Positions 51,970 to 64,000 of a stretch of DNA of 64,000 bases are shown here, piece after piece. How positions within the stretch are numbered: the first letter of the stretch is position 1; every line of letters begins with the position of its first letter. The stretch spans positions 8,556,001-8,620,000 of the forward strand of contig NC_084763.1 of NCBI RefSeq assembly GCF_028858725.1, written 5' to 3'. The stretch comes from Colius striatus. Taxonomy: Eukaryota > Chordata > Aves > Coliiformes > Coliidae. The translations under genes and the position numbers were made by a program. The notes beneath the pieces are model-generated. The model was not told the origin of the DNA. It worked only from the letters and a program-made list of their open reading frames with translations, and did not search any database.

Positions 51970-52540
51970 GGGAGCTGGCGGCAAGGGGATGGGGAGCCCG
52001 TCCCGGTGCCCCTCGCCGCCCCGTCAGGGAGCTGGCGGCAAGGGGATGGGGAGCCGGTCCCGGTGCCCCTCGCCGCCCCGTCAGGGAGCTGGCGGCAAGG
52101 GGATGGGGAGCCGGTCCCGGTGCCCCTCGCCGCCCCGTCAGGGAGCTGGCGGCAAGGGGATGGGGAGCCGGTCCCGGTGCCCCTCGCCGCCCCGTCAGGG
52201 AGCTGGCGGCAAGGGGATGGGGAGCCGGTCCCGGTGCCCCTCGCCGCCCCGTCAGGGAGCTGGCGGCAAGGGGATGGGGAGCCGGTCCCGGTGCCCCTCA
52301 CCGCCCCGTCAGGGAGCTGGCGGCAAGGGGATGGGGAGCCCGTCCCGGTGCCCCTCACCGCCCCGTCAGGGAGCTGGCGGCAAGGGGCTGGGGAGCCGGT
52401 CCTGGTGTCCCTCACCGCCCCCTCAGGGAAGTGGCGGCAAGAGGTTGGAGGAGCCGAGCCCGCCATTCATCACTGCCCCGTGAGGGAGTTGGTGGCAAGG
52501 GGATGGGAGAGCCGGTCCGAGCCGCGTCTGTGGCGGTTCT
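51970..52540. repeat. 57-bp GC-rich minisatellite, about ten units
   Basis: Units begin with GGGAGCTGGCGGCAAGGGGA at 51970 and every 57 bases to 52426, then a 58-bp unit and a decayed partial one from 52484. Units 2 to 5 (52027-52254) are identical; the outer ones carry substitutions. Each unit holds about five CpGs and two GGGG runs. Since 57 is divisible by 3, open frames run through on both strands; these are not genes. It directly abuts the ANLN promoter. Confidence 0.97.
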
Positions 52541-52575
52541 GCAGCACCCCAGGTTCTCGGCCTGACCCCGGAGTG

Positions 52576-53152
52576 TGATGGTGTCGGTGCCTTGAACAAA
52601 GGCTGCAAGAGGAAGAAAATCCCACAGTACCTTTTATGGTAGTGGTGTTTTTGTGCTTGCTTCAACGACCACAGGTTGGCACAAATAGATTAGAGACTCA
52701 AGAAACCTCGAGCTCTGCAGTTATAACTAGCAAAATCCAATTACTTCGCAGTTATAACTAGCAACAACCAATTGACTAAAAAGAAGACAGGAGCCATATG
52801 GGTTGTCCCACATTGCACGTGGTTCAAAGGAAAGTTCAAATAGCAGATGACAAGAAAACAAATACCAGAGGGTCCTGAAGATCCTTGAAGACCAACAGAG
52901 ACCCTCACAGAAGACCTTGCTTAATAGAGATGCAAATATTATAATTAGTTCCAGGAAATATCATGAATATGTACACATATTCCTGGACAAGCTATGTGTA
53001 TGTATGTGACAATATAGGCTTGACCTGTGGAAACCTGTGGTGTGCATGTTAGGTGGAGCAATCCCCTGTGCATCCAGCGCTGCAATAAAAATGCCTGCTT
53101 TCTAAAACTAAGAGCCTCAGGGAGTTTTCCTAGAGCAGCTTTTACCATATCA
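52576..53152 (+). mobile_element. Possible solo LTR
   Basis: The candidate begins TGATGGTGT and ends ACCATATCA, imperfect inverted ends with TG...CA. Inside are a 31-bp direct repeat (GCAGTTATAACTAGCAA at 52717 and 52748), as in U3 enhancers, and AATAAA at 53084-53089 about 65 bp before the end. I see no matching target-site duplication (GAGTG against GTCCG) and no internal viral genes, so the call is tentative. Confidence 0.35.
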
Positions 53153-55610
53153 GTCCGGCTCTGGGGTTCCATATGTTGCGTGTAGGTAGTGCATCCAGTC
53201 ATGGCAGTCCTGTCACCTTCTGTCTGCCAATCAGGGCACAAACTAGGGTTTTTTAAAAGAAAACAGACTTCTACCCACAAGCAAGTAGATCAGTACTGCC
53301 AGTTCGCCTCTCTTCTTCAGGATCGTACTCCCTGGCCAACAAGTGTCCCATTCTCAGATAAATGTGGGTTGGAGCAGCCCGAGGGCCAGAAGCTGAAGTT
53401 ACTCAAACACCAGGCTGAAAACTAGGACTTAACAGATGGGACTCATCACTCATTCATAACTTGTGAACCAGATTGTATAGTGTTAATAAAGGATAGGCTT
53501 TATTTCCTTCAAGGGAAACTAGGTATAGCTGAGAAAAAACAGACACATCCCTGTATCAGAGCAGCAGAGAATCAAAACAGGCAAATACCAGAGATCAAAA
53601 TAGGTCAGGGTTATTTTTTTTCGTAATAATTTAATAACACTATCTGAAACTCAATGGGGAAAACTCAACTGATGTTTCACAGTCTGAAGGCATGAAGAAA
53701 AAGAAGGGGAAGGAAAGAAATGCCATGTTGAAACCAGCAGAACAATGACCTGGCTCTGCCCACCAAACAGCATTATATTTTCTAACCGCCTTTTGCATTC
53801 AAAAATTATGAATCACGCTCTTCACTCCCTCCTCACCCCACGTGACAGGGCTTAAGATTCCCTCTTGCCTGGAGTAAGCTAATGGAAAGCAATCTCTTAT
53901 GTAACAATAAATAACACAATACTAAGCACTTGGGGAATGGTTTTTGCTGGCTTGCAGTTTTCATGGGAATTGAGAGTGTGGGCACGAAAGCCAGTCATTT
54001 GTCTTTTAACATGGCATAAAAACCATTTTGACTTTCCCAGGTTTTCCTTCAACATTTTTTAAAGCATATCAACTCTCTTCAGGGGTATATTTTCCTTTTC
54101 AGAAGGTTATGGGACTTTGCATTAGCACATTAATAAAGAATGGAACACTTTTTAAACAATAATGAGAGCACTAGCCAAAGTTTTTGTAGCTCTGGCTTCC
54201 TTACAACACTGATACAATCATAAATGTAAGATACTGAAGGGGAAAATGCTGATCTCAGTGTAGGCCACTGTATAGCTCCATGCCGTAATCCTCAGAGAAT
54301 ATGTCCTAAAACGTCCTGTCTGCTGAGCAATTGGGTTCCCATTTCTGATTCCAAAAGAAAGATGAGCAAAATGCTTTGATTTACAGAAAGATCTCAGTAA
54401 ACCTGTCATGTAGAGAAAAAGACCATTTTCCAACTGTAACTTCCTTTTATTTACAGTTAAATAACGCAAAGTCAATGCTCACCTATCTTGCCCTTGCAAG
54501 GAGAGTCAATCTATTGCATGGTAATACATGCATTATAATACAGTACATGGTAGTATTACTTGTAGTTTACATTTACCTTCAAAAGGCATTTTTTTTACCA
54601 ACAAATTCACTCTACTGCTAATCAGTTGGAGAGCTGTCAGGACTCTGGTACTCATTTCACACCAATAATGTGATTGCATCAGATGCCCTAGAGAGGAGAA
54701 GCAAAGCAAATGTGTCATCTAGTACACAGTGTTGTGCATCATTATTTCTGGACCATAGTCCCATCAGAATTAATTCTTCCCAGGGAGTTCAGACAAAGGG
54801 TTTAACCTTGGGGAAGAGGCAAGGAGACAGTCCTTGCAGAGCTTCTTGAGGACTGTGCCACCAGCATCGACATCCCTTTGCCCCAGCCCCACTATCTTTG
54901 TGCCTTCAGTGGATCCTGGAGGATGTATGGTGCAAGTCTGACTCCCCATATCTCAGTGCCCAAGATGAAGCCAAGCTGTAAGAAGTTCCACTTTTCACAA
55001 GACACACACCAGGACCCCTGTATAAGGGAATCCTGCACTACAGAAGACCAGTGAGAATGTCATATCCATCCTTTGTGATTCTGAAATGAAGACCAGTGCC
55101 CTCAGATCCTCTTGAATATCCTGGTATGTCAGAGGCTTGTCCTGGGAAAAGGCAAACTTCACCCCCAAGCAATGAACAGAAAGGCTGGTCCACAGCATGC
55201 CAAAACACAGCAGTTTGGATTAATCAGTATTTTCTGTTGTAAATACTACACAATCAGAAGCACTTTAATGGGCAGCATTTAGGACCTGATTCTCTGTGCC
55301 AAGCCAAAGGTGATTATGCTGCTTTTGTCAGCTCCTGTGATAATCACAGAGGCAATTTAGGGTGACATTTTCCAGTAAAGGAATACATTTATGTCAAGAA
55401 AAAGACAGGTTTTGTGAGTAACTCAGTGCATGACATGGATTTAAATTAGCAATGCCCAGAGCACAAGGCTCTCTTCTAGTAACCTCAGTAGGAAATTGAT
55501 GACCAGCTCAACCAGAATGTGAGACCCCACAGACATTACAGTTTAACTTTCAGTGGTGCTGATTGTGCTTTATTGTACCAAAAAGCTTAATTTTAAGCTT
55601 CCTTGGTAAG

Positions 55611-55640
55611 TGGTGGTGGGGCGGGGGGGGGGGGGGGGGG
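55611..55640. repeat. Homopolymer G tract
   Basis: GGTGGGGCG is followed by 18 consecutive G residues (55623-55640), capable of forming stacked G structures and prone to length error in assembly. Confidence 0.9.
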
Positions 55641-55831
55641 AATCTTTTAAAGTGGACATTTGCTGTGGGAAAATGTGCTACATTTTCAAAACACACAGAA
55701 TGAATTTCCAAGAGTGTGAATTGTATTTGTTCCCTCACTTGCCAAATGCAAAAGTTGGGGGGCTCTCAAGGACAGGCTGGCTCACTGAAGACACCATTTA
55801 TATTAAAGGCTGGAAAAGCACACTGTAATTT

Positions 55832-56112
55832 TTTCAATGGTATCTAGCAACAGGACAAGGGGTAATGGGATGAAGCTGGAACACAAAATTCCATTTAAAC
55901 GTAAGACAAAACTATTTCACTGTTCAGGTGAGGGAGCCCTGGCACAGGCTGCCCAGGGAGGGTGTGGAGGCTCCTTCCTTGGAGGTCTTCAAAACCCACC
56001 TGGACATGTTTCTATGCAACCTGATCTAGGTGACCCTGCTTCTGCAGAGGGGTTGGACTAGATGATCTCTAAAGGTCCTTTCCAACCCCCACCATTCTAT
56101 GATTCTATGATT
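55832..56112 (+). mobile_element. CR1 3' fragment
   Basis: AACAGGACAAGGGGTAATGG through CCATTCTATGATTCTATGAT, with three copies of the terminal ATTCTATG-type repeat. It lies in the ANLN-MATCAP2 intergenic region. Confidence 0.92.
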
Positions 56113-59100
56113 TATGTTCTGTGATGGCATGGGTGGATTCGTGGTAACTGTCGTCAGAGCTGAAATGCAGTAATGCAGTATGTCACATGAAGAGCAACTG
56201 AGGCAAAATCCCACAGAAGTTAGGACTAGAGGGAAAACAAAACCAGAAAATAGAAGGGAAGGACAGAAGCGAAAATATGTTAAAATGGGAAAAGAGTGAA
56301 ACAAGGAACGAGACAAACCCCATGTTTCACTAACAACAAAAGACAGTTGGCAAATAGACCTGGTTTCAGAAAACAATTTCTGGGAGGTTGAACTCGTCAT
56401 TTTTATGAGGCTGTGGGAGTTAAGAAATATTTGCCTGTCATACACTCAAAAGATGTATTGTGCTCACAGTCTTCTTCATAGTATAATATTGCATTTGTAT
56501 CACTAAGTCATGGAAAGTTTCTCAGGACCTTTCATTTTCCTGATTAACACAAGAGAATGGAGATTAGACTTCCTTCTTTTGTGTCTCAGTTAGAAAATGC
56601 CCATTTCTCTTTCTGTATCGTTTGCTGACGAAAAATTCTGAAATGAAGAAAACATCCTGAGAATACTTAAGAGCCATTATGTTAATTTAGACTGTGATCT
56701 TAATTTACAGGGCCTGAGACTTGCTTGCAACTCTGCAGCAAAGTGCAAAGGGAGTAATTGCTTAATCACACCAGCAATTTCACCAGCCAAATTGTATTGC
56801 ATTTTGTATTCTTGAAATAATTTTCTGAAAGGTAGAAAAATTAGGATATTCTTTTTGAATAACTGTTTTTCACTGAAAAAAATAGTGTTCTGTCAGCTCT
56901 AGCTCCTTTTTTTGAAGACTCAGTATGCTGTAGGCTCAGCAGGTGATAATTTTCTGGCCTCATTCTTGCCATTTTATACTCATATTTAAAATAAATAAGT
57001 GAAACTATAGGCCACACGTAAAATGAGTTATAAATGATGCATAAACAGGCCAAGAATGTTACCTACAAAACTCCCTTCAAGTCTTTAAAGGAGGTTCTCC
57101 AAGTTAAGCATAGCCTACATGCTAAACAAGGGAAAACCAAAGGATATGGAATTGATTTTACATGAGTTCATGATATTTTTTTCTCTTTAACTTTCCGTGT
57201 CATTCATCTGAAAAAAAAAATCCTTTCAGCAACAGTACCGCGTTTACACTAGAGGGTGCTGCTGAGACAGGATTTCAGGCTGCTTGGTGTTTTGCTTTGG
57301 AAATCTGCTTTTGGATATTTGGGAGAGAAATGCACGCCTGAAATATAAAGAAGCTGTTTTTAGAGGGAGAAATTGTGCTGCAGTTAGAACAGACACAATT
57401 AAAATGTAACGGTGATGATGTTTTCCATGCACATACCCATGAGGGATGCTAGTAATAACAGGCAGCTTTAGTAGAAGTATATATAATCACACTGAGGCTA
57501 TGTTAGAGATGAGTAAATGTCCCTAAAAAATAAATACTTCATTCTGCTTTTGGTTAAAAAACCTATTATGGCATGGAAAATAGATTAACTAAAGGAGTAT
57601 GAAAATAAGGTCATGACTCCTTGTTAATGAGCAGGACAGAAACATCTAATGGGGTAAACCAAAGCAGCAGTCCATAGTGCAAATCCATTGTTACTGAAGA
57701 TCTGGGTGTGGTATGATGAAGGGCTACTTCAGCTTGCAAGAAAATAGGAGAAAAGGTAAAAGGAATGGAAATAGCCAAAAGGTTCATTTAAATACTTTTC
57801 TCCTCATGCTTCCAGTGGTGGTGGGGATTGTCAGACCCCTGAACGTATCTCTCCGTGTCTCCAGGGGCTTTGGCTGCCTGGAGGCAAAGCCCACATGGAG
57901 GTGGTGGTGGTCTTGGGCAATGGAGAGAGTCGCTGCTCCCTGACAGCATTTTGTAAGTGGTATAGTATGGGCAGCTTGTCTTCTTATGTGTCTAACCCAA
58001 AAATCTCTTTGAATTCAGCAGATCTGTAAGAAAGCAAGATGGTACATGCCCTGCACTGTCTCTGACTCAGAGCTCCAACTCTGGGACTCTACTAATTCCA
58101 TGATAATGTGGTATCCAGGGAATCTCCAAAACCAGATATAAGATCTCTTCCTTGGCTTATGCTTCTCCCCAGCTTGAACACTATTTCTGTCAGATGAACT
58201 TGTCACTGGTACCACTTCAAAGGGGTTATTCATCATGGAGTAAATAAAATAGCCCCAGCTGCTTTATAGTCCCATCTAACTCCAAAAACCATGCAGGGAG
58301 CTGCAAGGTAAAGCTAGGCAGCAGTGCCAGGCAGGTGCTCGGAAACTGGAAGAAGAGGGGTTTTTTATCTTGGGTTCTGCTTCTCCTCAAAAGTGGGACT
58401 TACCAGGAGACCACCTTCCTCAGGCAAGACAAAGCCCCTTCTGCTCTACAGATCCTGTCTGAAGTAGGAGCATCTGGATGTCTCCTGAAATGAAAGGCCT
58501 CGGTGAAATAGGTCATCGATCTTCCCCCAGCTGAAGTGGACTGTGAAGAGTCCCCTGCTCCCAGTACTAGGTCTCCAGCTCTAGGACAGCACTGGCACCA
58601 GCACATAGGTGAGGCCTCTTGTTCCAAAGCACCATGTAGTCATACCTGTTACTGCAGAAGCTGCATCTTGTAAAAAGGTGCCAAGATGGTGTTTTGTGTT
58701 TCTGGGATATCCTCTTTTCATTTTCTAAGTCTGTTGTATAGCCTGGACCAGCAAAAAAAAAACCCTGGTGGGAGGTGTGGAAGAGGAAGGGATAAGGAAG
58801 CAAACAAATACCAATAGGGAGAGGATCATTGTGCTTTTCTCAGGTTGGTTAAGAAACAAGTGAAGTCCTCACCTGATGGGCCAAAAAGGCCAATGCATTG
58901 CTATGAAAACATTTGCTTTTTCCCCTGAAATGATCCCAGCACCAGAGGCAAGTTGGCAGACTTCACAAGGCCCAAAGACACAGTACAAACATTTAAAATA
59001 TTCTCACTATTTGGGAGCAGATTGTCGTTAGCCCTGTGCTGCCTGGCCTGGTATTTGTGTTGCCACAGCAAAGTATCAGTGAGTCAGTCACCTGCAGGTG

Positions 59101-60066
59101 TTTGTGGTTTGTCAGGCAGCCTGTGCTGGGGCTGCCTGCCAGCCCTGCCTGCCAGCCCTGCCGAAGGAAACGTCCTGCTTGTCTCAGAAGGACCCCTGTA
59201 GTGGCAAGGCATTGCTGCAGAAGTGGGCAGATGGTTGGAGGAGGAAAGTTCATGAGGGGTGTATTGATCCATTAGTCCATGCTGTAAGCATGTGGCTGCT
59301 TGGCTGTCACTAATGTACTTATATGACCCAGTTCTCTGCCATATGAAAGCAGTCTTTTTCTTCTTAGTAGGTAAAAGCTCATTTGTGAGTGTAGAATAGA
59401 CATCTCTGATTCTTTTTCCCCATCTGGTGATGAATGACAGTCAGCTATGTTTGCAGGTTCACATCACGAGGATATTGCTCTGCTTTAACTTCTCTGAACT
59501 TCACTACAAAGTTTGCCTCCAATTGTTTCCCCTCCTTGGGCTGGGTTTACAGTATTGAGCCTCCTTAGCATAAAGTGGGAACAAATTCCATGGATAAATC
59601 AATCTGAATGCTGGAGCTGTATCAAGTTGTGCTCTTCAAGTTATCTTAAAATAGCAATGTCATTGAATAAGACTCTGAGTAAGCAGCTCCCACAAGCATG
59701 TGCTGCCTTTGCTGTGTACTAGAAACGTAGGACCCAGCTGGAATCAGACAACAATGTTAGACATTTCAGAAGGAGTTTCTAGAAAGAGTATGTCTGAAAG
59801 GATGGTCAGTTGGCATCCATGGTCAATTAAACTGTTTAATCAGAAGATACTCAGCCAGCTAAGAGTCATGGAGTCTAGGAGGGGAGGCTAACCTTGCCAT
59901 TCCAGTGGCTCTGACATTGTGCCAAATTATGTGGAGTTAGTTAAGAACTCTCTTTCTCAGCTTTCCTAGTTCCTCAGGAATTCTTTCATGTCAGCACAGA
60001 GAAGCGGAAGAAAGTTGTTGGTGTGAACATGGGGGAGGAACCAAATAAAACCGACATAAAAACAAG

Positions 60067-60102
60067 TGTATGTGTGTGTATATATATATATGTATGTGCA
60101 CA
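60067..60102. repeat. TG/TA dinucleotide tract
   Basis: GTGTATGTGTGTGTATATAT and following TATGTATGTG form a short compound microsatellite. Confidence 0.85.
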
Positions 60103-61241
60103 TTTAAAATCCAAATGCAGGCATACACACGTTTGTATATGCATGTCTGTGTTTGAATTGTGCAGAGTTAGCTGGTGACAGATGTAGAGACCAATAAAAT
60201 GTATCACTGCTGTGCCAGATTGTACAGAGCTGATTGACGCTCGTATTCCTAAAAAGGTACTCTTCTGCATGCTAGACATGGCAGTATTTTTGACTAGGTG
60301 AATATGGAATTATCTCTGCAGGCATGACCAGGTAAATCTGAAATCACCTCTAGAAGCATTGTTATGTTGAAGCTGAAATGCAAGATGTCTCCTAACAATA
60401 GATATATTATACCAAGATTAGATCTATTGGTATTGTGGAACTCTCTTAGTTAAGCTGTATTCCATACTGTGGCTCATCTAAACCTTACCATTTGTCCCCA
60501 TGTCCCCTCACCTCACTGCAACGTGATCCGTGCCAGCTGCACTGGTAGCAGCCAAGATTTTTGTTTTTCATAGCAGAGTAGCTCATCTTTTTCCCACTAT
60601 CTGTCCAGACAGACTTGCAAGCTAAGATGCCTTTGAGGTCAGAACTGATTGAGGTACATTAAATGTATATATAGCATTCTTGGCATATTGAGGTACTTAG
60701 TAATGTTTTTCTTGTCTGAGCTTTCCACGTTATACTTTTAATCAATAAAGGTGACAAAGCTTGCTCAGAGCCAAAGCAAAAAAACAAGGGCAGGTGGCCT
60801 TTTAGCATCCCCTCTCCGTGCCTTCTGTTACTGCCTTTGGCATCCTCCTGCTAGAGCCAGGAGCTGGCATGACCTAACAAACCCTTCAAGCCCTGCTGCA
60901 AAGGAAAAAAGCTAGTGAGAGGGGGAAAAAAAGGAGGCACGTGGCAGCAGGAGATTGACGGGTGACTGCCCAAGCGTTCAGTGGAAAAGAGCACACAGGC
61001 ATCAGGGAGAAGTAGGCAGGAGATGAGACACATGGAAAGGGGGAGTCCACCAGAGGGAGCAAGGGAGGCCATAGATGTGGAAACGGCACGGCAAAACCCG
61101 GAGTTACAGATTTCATTGCTGTGGCTTCCAAGCATGTATAAAGTATTAAAAGGAGAATTTAGGGTCTACACAGCAAAACCATTGGAGAGCCACAGTAAAA
61201 TGGTACACTGACTTCAGATTGTAGCAGCCATCACAGATCTT

Positions 61242-61303
61242 AATCACAGAATCTTAAGGGTTGGAAGGGACCTCGAAAGATCATCCAGTCCAACCCCCGC
61301 CCA
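61242..61303 (-). mobile_element. CR1 3'-end remnant, 62 bp
   Basis: AATCACAGAATCTTAAGGGT then TCATCCAGTCCAACCCCC is a CR1 terminus of the same subtype as 2905-3033. Confidence 0.88.
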
Positions 61304-62689
61304 GCCATGTATCATTTCTTCATCTGCTGCACAGATTATTTGCAGTGCTTGAACTGATTTCACTGTTTTGGGTTTTCTCTCTTCTTGAATTGCCATGTGT
61401 CACAAGCAAACCCTAACTCTGCTGATAGCTTTGTCTCTCTAAATTTCAAAGTGTTTATTCAGCTCTTGCAGTTTGAGATTTGGCAACAAGCCTGCGGGTT
61501 CCAGATACTACACTGTTATAAAAGTCCTTTAGAGGGTATTTGAGGTTAAACTCAGACATCTTTTCTCTGTTCCTCCAAGAATTACAGTTGAAAGGGATGT
61601 CAGATTTGTCAGCTAGGTAGTTGTTGGTTTCAGCATTCGTTCTTCATCAGCAGACAGAAAAAGGGCACCTCAGTCTTTTCATAGCTGGTGTTCAGGGCAC
61701 CTGTCTTTGTGTGAGGCAGTAGTAAATGAAACAAAAATATGTGCAAGAAGTGCAAGAACTTTTCCAAGTAGGACTCAGAAAAGAGTTCTCAGAAGTATCA
61801 GCAAGCTGTGATCTGTGGAATTCCCATCACTGCTACGTGATGATACAGCCAGATCTTATACCTTACAGGACGATGTTAGAGACAGTATGTGTACCTGTGC
61901 ATCGCACCTGTGAATTTATTGATAGGAGGCAAGGTGGCAGACATTTAAGCTGTTCAGCCAAAGCAGTGAACAACTTCCCAGCTCTCCCATCCCTGTCAGA
62001 TCATTGCATTCATGTAATGTACATTGAGCCCTATTGCTCTGTTAAGTCACTTTCAATTAAAGTGCTTTTTCCGTTAAGCATTGACCATTTAAAGAAGTAA
62101 ATAGGTTATCACACTAAAATGTGTATGTGTAACTTGACTTCAGTCTGCTTGATGAGTACAAAACCTTCCTACACCATGCCACCATCAACTGTAATTGCTA
62201 AGGTGGAATAACTTGTTCCTATTTGATGTTCAATCGGCATTTTAAAGTGTGCACATTGCATTTCAAGGAGTGAAAGGTTTCACAAGGAAAACAACAGACC
62301 GCACACCAAGTAAAGCAAGAGTAAGGTGCAACACAAAGTCTATTTTCTGCTTTAAATTCCGTTTACTGCTTATCAATGTATGATAGCCTTCATGATTACT
62401 AAACTCAGTTACTGCCCAAACTGTTGCTCTGATACAATTCCTCCATTCTCTCCAGCAAGAGACAACATCTCCTTGTGCTCTCCCGCGGTGGTACCCTGCT
62501 GAGCACCCTAGTCCCGTGCAGCCCTTTCTCTGCCCACTTTAGGCCCTGCAGACTATCAGTCATAGCAACTCCTACGAATTACAGCAATGATGATAGTTGA
62601 TCGTTATCAGCGTACTGCAACGCAGTCGCTGGATTCAGTACAAGTAATGCCCGCTAGGCCCCTGCCAAAGACGATGCCGAAAGCCCGGC

Positions 62690-63145
62690 GGTGCTGCCGG
62701 CAGCTCACGTCAGGCCGTGCCGGTGGGATAACGCGGGCTCTTTGGGCAGTTCTCGGGAGCGGCCACCCCGGGACACCGCCCCGTCTCTCGCACTACAGCT
62801 CCCAGCGTGCACCTCACCCCCGCCCCGGGCCCTCCAGCGCTCGGGTGCCGCAGAGCCTGCCGGGACTTGTAGTCCGCAGGGCCGGGCGGGCGCTCGGCTT
62901 GCGCGGCTCCCGCCTGCCGGGCCGGGGCCAGCCGGGCCGGGGCCAGCCGTGCTCCCTCGGCGGCAGCGGGGCCGGGCAGGTTGGCGTCCAAGCCGACACA
63001 GCCCGTGCCGCGTCCGGCTCCGCTCGCCGCCTCCCCGCCCGCCTCCCGTCAGGGGCTCCCCGCTCCTCCCCGCCCAGGAGGCGGGAGCCCGCCGCACAGC
63101 GGGAAGCGAGCGGGGCAGAGCGGCCGCGCTGCCCGGCGGAGCACC
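62690..63145 (+). promoter_or_regulatory. MATCAP2: MATCAP2 CpG-island promoter
   Basis: A strong CpG island spans roughly 62640-63560. Upstream of the ATG it holds ACTACAGCTCCCAGCGTGC at 62792-62810 and, on the minus strand, ACTACAAGTCCCGGCAGGC at 62873-62855. Both fit the ZNF143 (SBS) consensus, in opposite orientation. A CRE-like TCACGTCA lies at 62705-62712. No TATA box is seen. Confidence 0.7.
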
Positions 63146-63170
63146 ATGTTGGAGTCCATCCGTGTCACCG
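63146..63170 (+). CDS. MATCAP2: MATCAP2 (KIAA0895) first coding exon, partial gene
   Basis: ATG at 63146 opens MLESIRVT plus one base, followed by a consensus donor GTGAGT at 63171. I recall MLESIRVTE as a start of human KIAA0895, now MATCAP2, a zinc metallopeptidase that removes the C-terminal tyrosine of alpha-tubulin. The identification rests on this short match, a CpG-island promoter and synteny, since KIAA0895 is the divergent neighbour of ANLN in human. The ATG has A at -3. The frame stays open upstream to 62981, so a longer N-terminus cannot be excluded. The remaining exons lie beyond 64000. Confidence 0.78.
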
Positions 63171-64000
63171 GTGAGTACCGCCCCGGCCGCTCCCGCGCGG
63201 CCCCCTGAGGCGGGGCGGGGCGGGAGGGGCCGCGGCCGCGGCCGGGGCGTTACCGGCGCGGCGAGGGGCTTGCGGCGGCCGGAGGAGGGGCGAGAGGGGG
63301 CTGCTTCCCCCGCGACCCCTCAGGCGCTGCCGACAGCTGCTCCTTCCCGGGACAAAGTCACCCGCGAGGGGGTTCCGTGCGCCTACCCGCTCCGTGGGGA
63401 CGAGGCGAAGGTGCTTCGCACCTCCTTGTTCTGAGGAGAGACGGCGAAGCAGAGGGGATGACCACGGCCGCGGGTGTGTGCCAGGGAGCCCTGTCCCTTC
63501 CCCAGCGTCGGGCGGGCACCCGCCTGCCTTTCAGGGGAGCGAGGGCAGAAGATGCAAGTAGGGATGCTAATAAAACTAATTATATACAGTGTCTTTCACT
63601 CCTCGCCGTGTTTTCAGAGAGGCTGACAAGTCTTTGTAGTATGCATGCATAAAAGCCTGTGTTATGCCTATATAACAGGAACGTGGAAAAGTGTTTTGGT
63701 ACCACACAAAACGACTATCTTCAGTGCTGTGTCTATGTGGTGTGTAGGAAACCCCACAATACAGTTACTGCCGCTGCAAACCACATTTTTCACTCAGATG
63801 CTTTCCGTGTTTAAGTCTGGCATGTCACGTCTCATTAACTTCAGCTGCCTCAAGCCAATGTTACTTTATCATGAGGAAGTCTTATCTAGAAAGTACACGG
63901 TGGAGACGTCCTGGTATGTCCCCTTGTGCAATCGTGTTACAACCATAACGAAGATTCTTAACAGCTACTCTTTCTCTGTGTAATTTATATGCCGTTCCAT
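63171..64000 (+). other. MATCAP2: Start of MATCAP2 intron 1
   Basis: CpG-rich to about 63560, then AT-rich. I see no exon or recognisable repeat before the window ends. Confidence 0.6.

Larger units (their letters stand above)
53153..62640. other. Intergenic region between ANLN and MATCAP2
   Basis: This stretch holds CR1 pieces at 55832-56112 and 61242-61303, a G-tract at 55611-55640 and a TG/TA tract near 60067. No exon, RNA gene or other repeat is recognised. The ORF at 61726-62100 (124 codons) resembles nothing I know. Confidence 0.5.

Noticed and set aside
59128-59165. Short CTGCCTGCCAGCC repetition
   Set aside because: There are only about two imperfect units, too little to call an array.
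61726-62100. 124-codon ORF in the intergenic region
   Set aside because: No recognisable domain, no CpG promoter or clear splice context, and not similar to EEPD1, KIAA0895 or other neighbours I would expect.
62587-63434. Long ORFs on both strands across the MATCAP2 CpG island
   Set aside because: High GC makes stop codons rare. The composition is Pro/Arg/Ala/Gly without domains, and only the MLESIRVT frame is tied to a donor site.

Overview
The window is vertebrate nuclear DNA, almost certainly from a bird. It has small GT-AG exons in AT-rich introns, two CpG-island promoters and at least 22 fragments of the avian/reptilian CR1 LINE, roughly 12% of the sequence by my hand-drawn boundaries. 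That CR1 density is high for a bird and would suit a CR1-rich lineage such as woodpeckers or hornbills, but I cannot fix the species.

Three genes are recognisable. (1) Positions 182-17823 (+) hold the last six coding exons of AOAH, acyloxyacyl hydrolase, which removes secondary acyl chains from bacterial lipopolysaccharide; the gene starts upstream of the window. (2) Positions 22586-51706 (-) hold the complete coding region of ANLN, anillin, the actin/septin/RhoA scaffold of the cytokinetic ring. I resolved 24 coding exons, all with consistent phase, totalling 3300 nt (1099 residues plus stop). (3) Positions 63146-63170 (+) hold the first coding exon of what is most likely MATCAP2 (KIAA0895), a tubulin tyrosine carboxypeptidase; the rest lies beyond the right edge. 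The order AOAH - ANLN - KIAA0895, with AOAH and ANLN convergent and ANLN and KIAA0895 divergent, matches human 7p14.

Layout: 1-18.6 kb is AOAH with long CR1-littered introns; 18.6-21.3 kb is the short convergent intergenic gap; 21.3-51.8 kb is ANLN; 51.5-52.5 kb is the ANLN CpG-island promoter with an adjoining 57-bp GC-rich minisatellite; 52.6-53.15 kb is a possible solo LTR; 53.2-62.6 kb is intergenic with no recognisable gene; 62.6-63.6 kb is the MATCAP2 CpG-island promoter with two inverted ZNF143-type motifs; the remainder is MATCAP2 intron 1.

The genes do not form a pathway; they are neighbours by conserved synteny. I found no undescribed biological system. The points most worth a second look are the homogenised minisatellite beside the ANLN promoter, two CR1 copies sharing the same catalytic-box substitution and the same frameshift, the antisense bias of CR1 in ANLN introns, the 22-nt ANLN microexon, a fresh 51-bp tandem duplication, a CpG-rich island-like patch inside AOAH, and the paired ZNF143-like sites.
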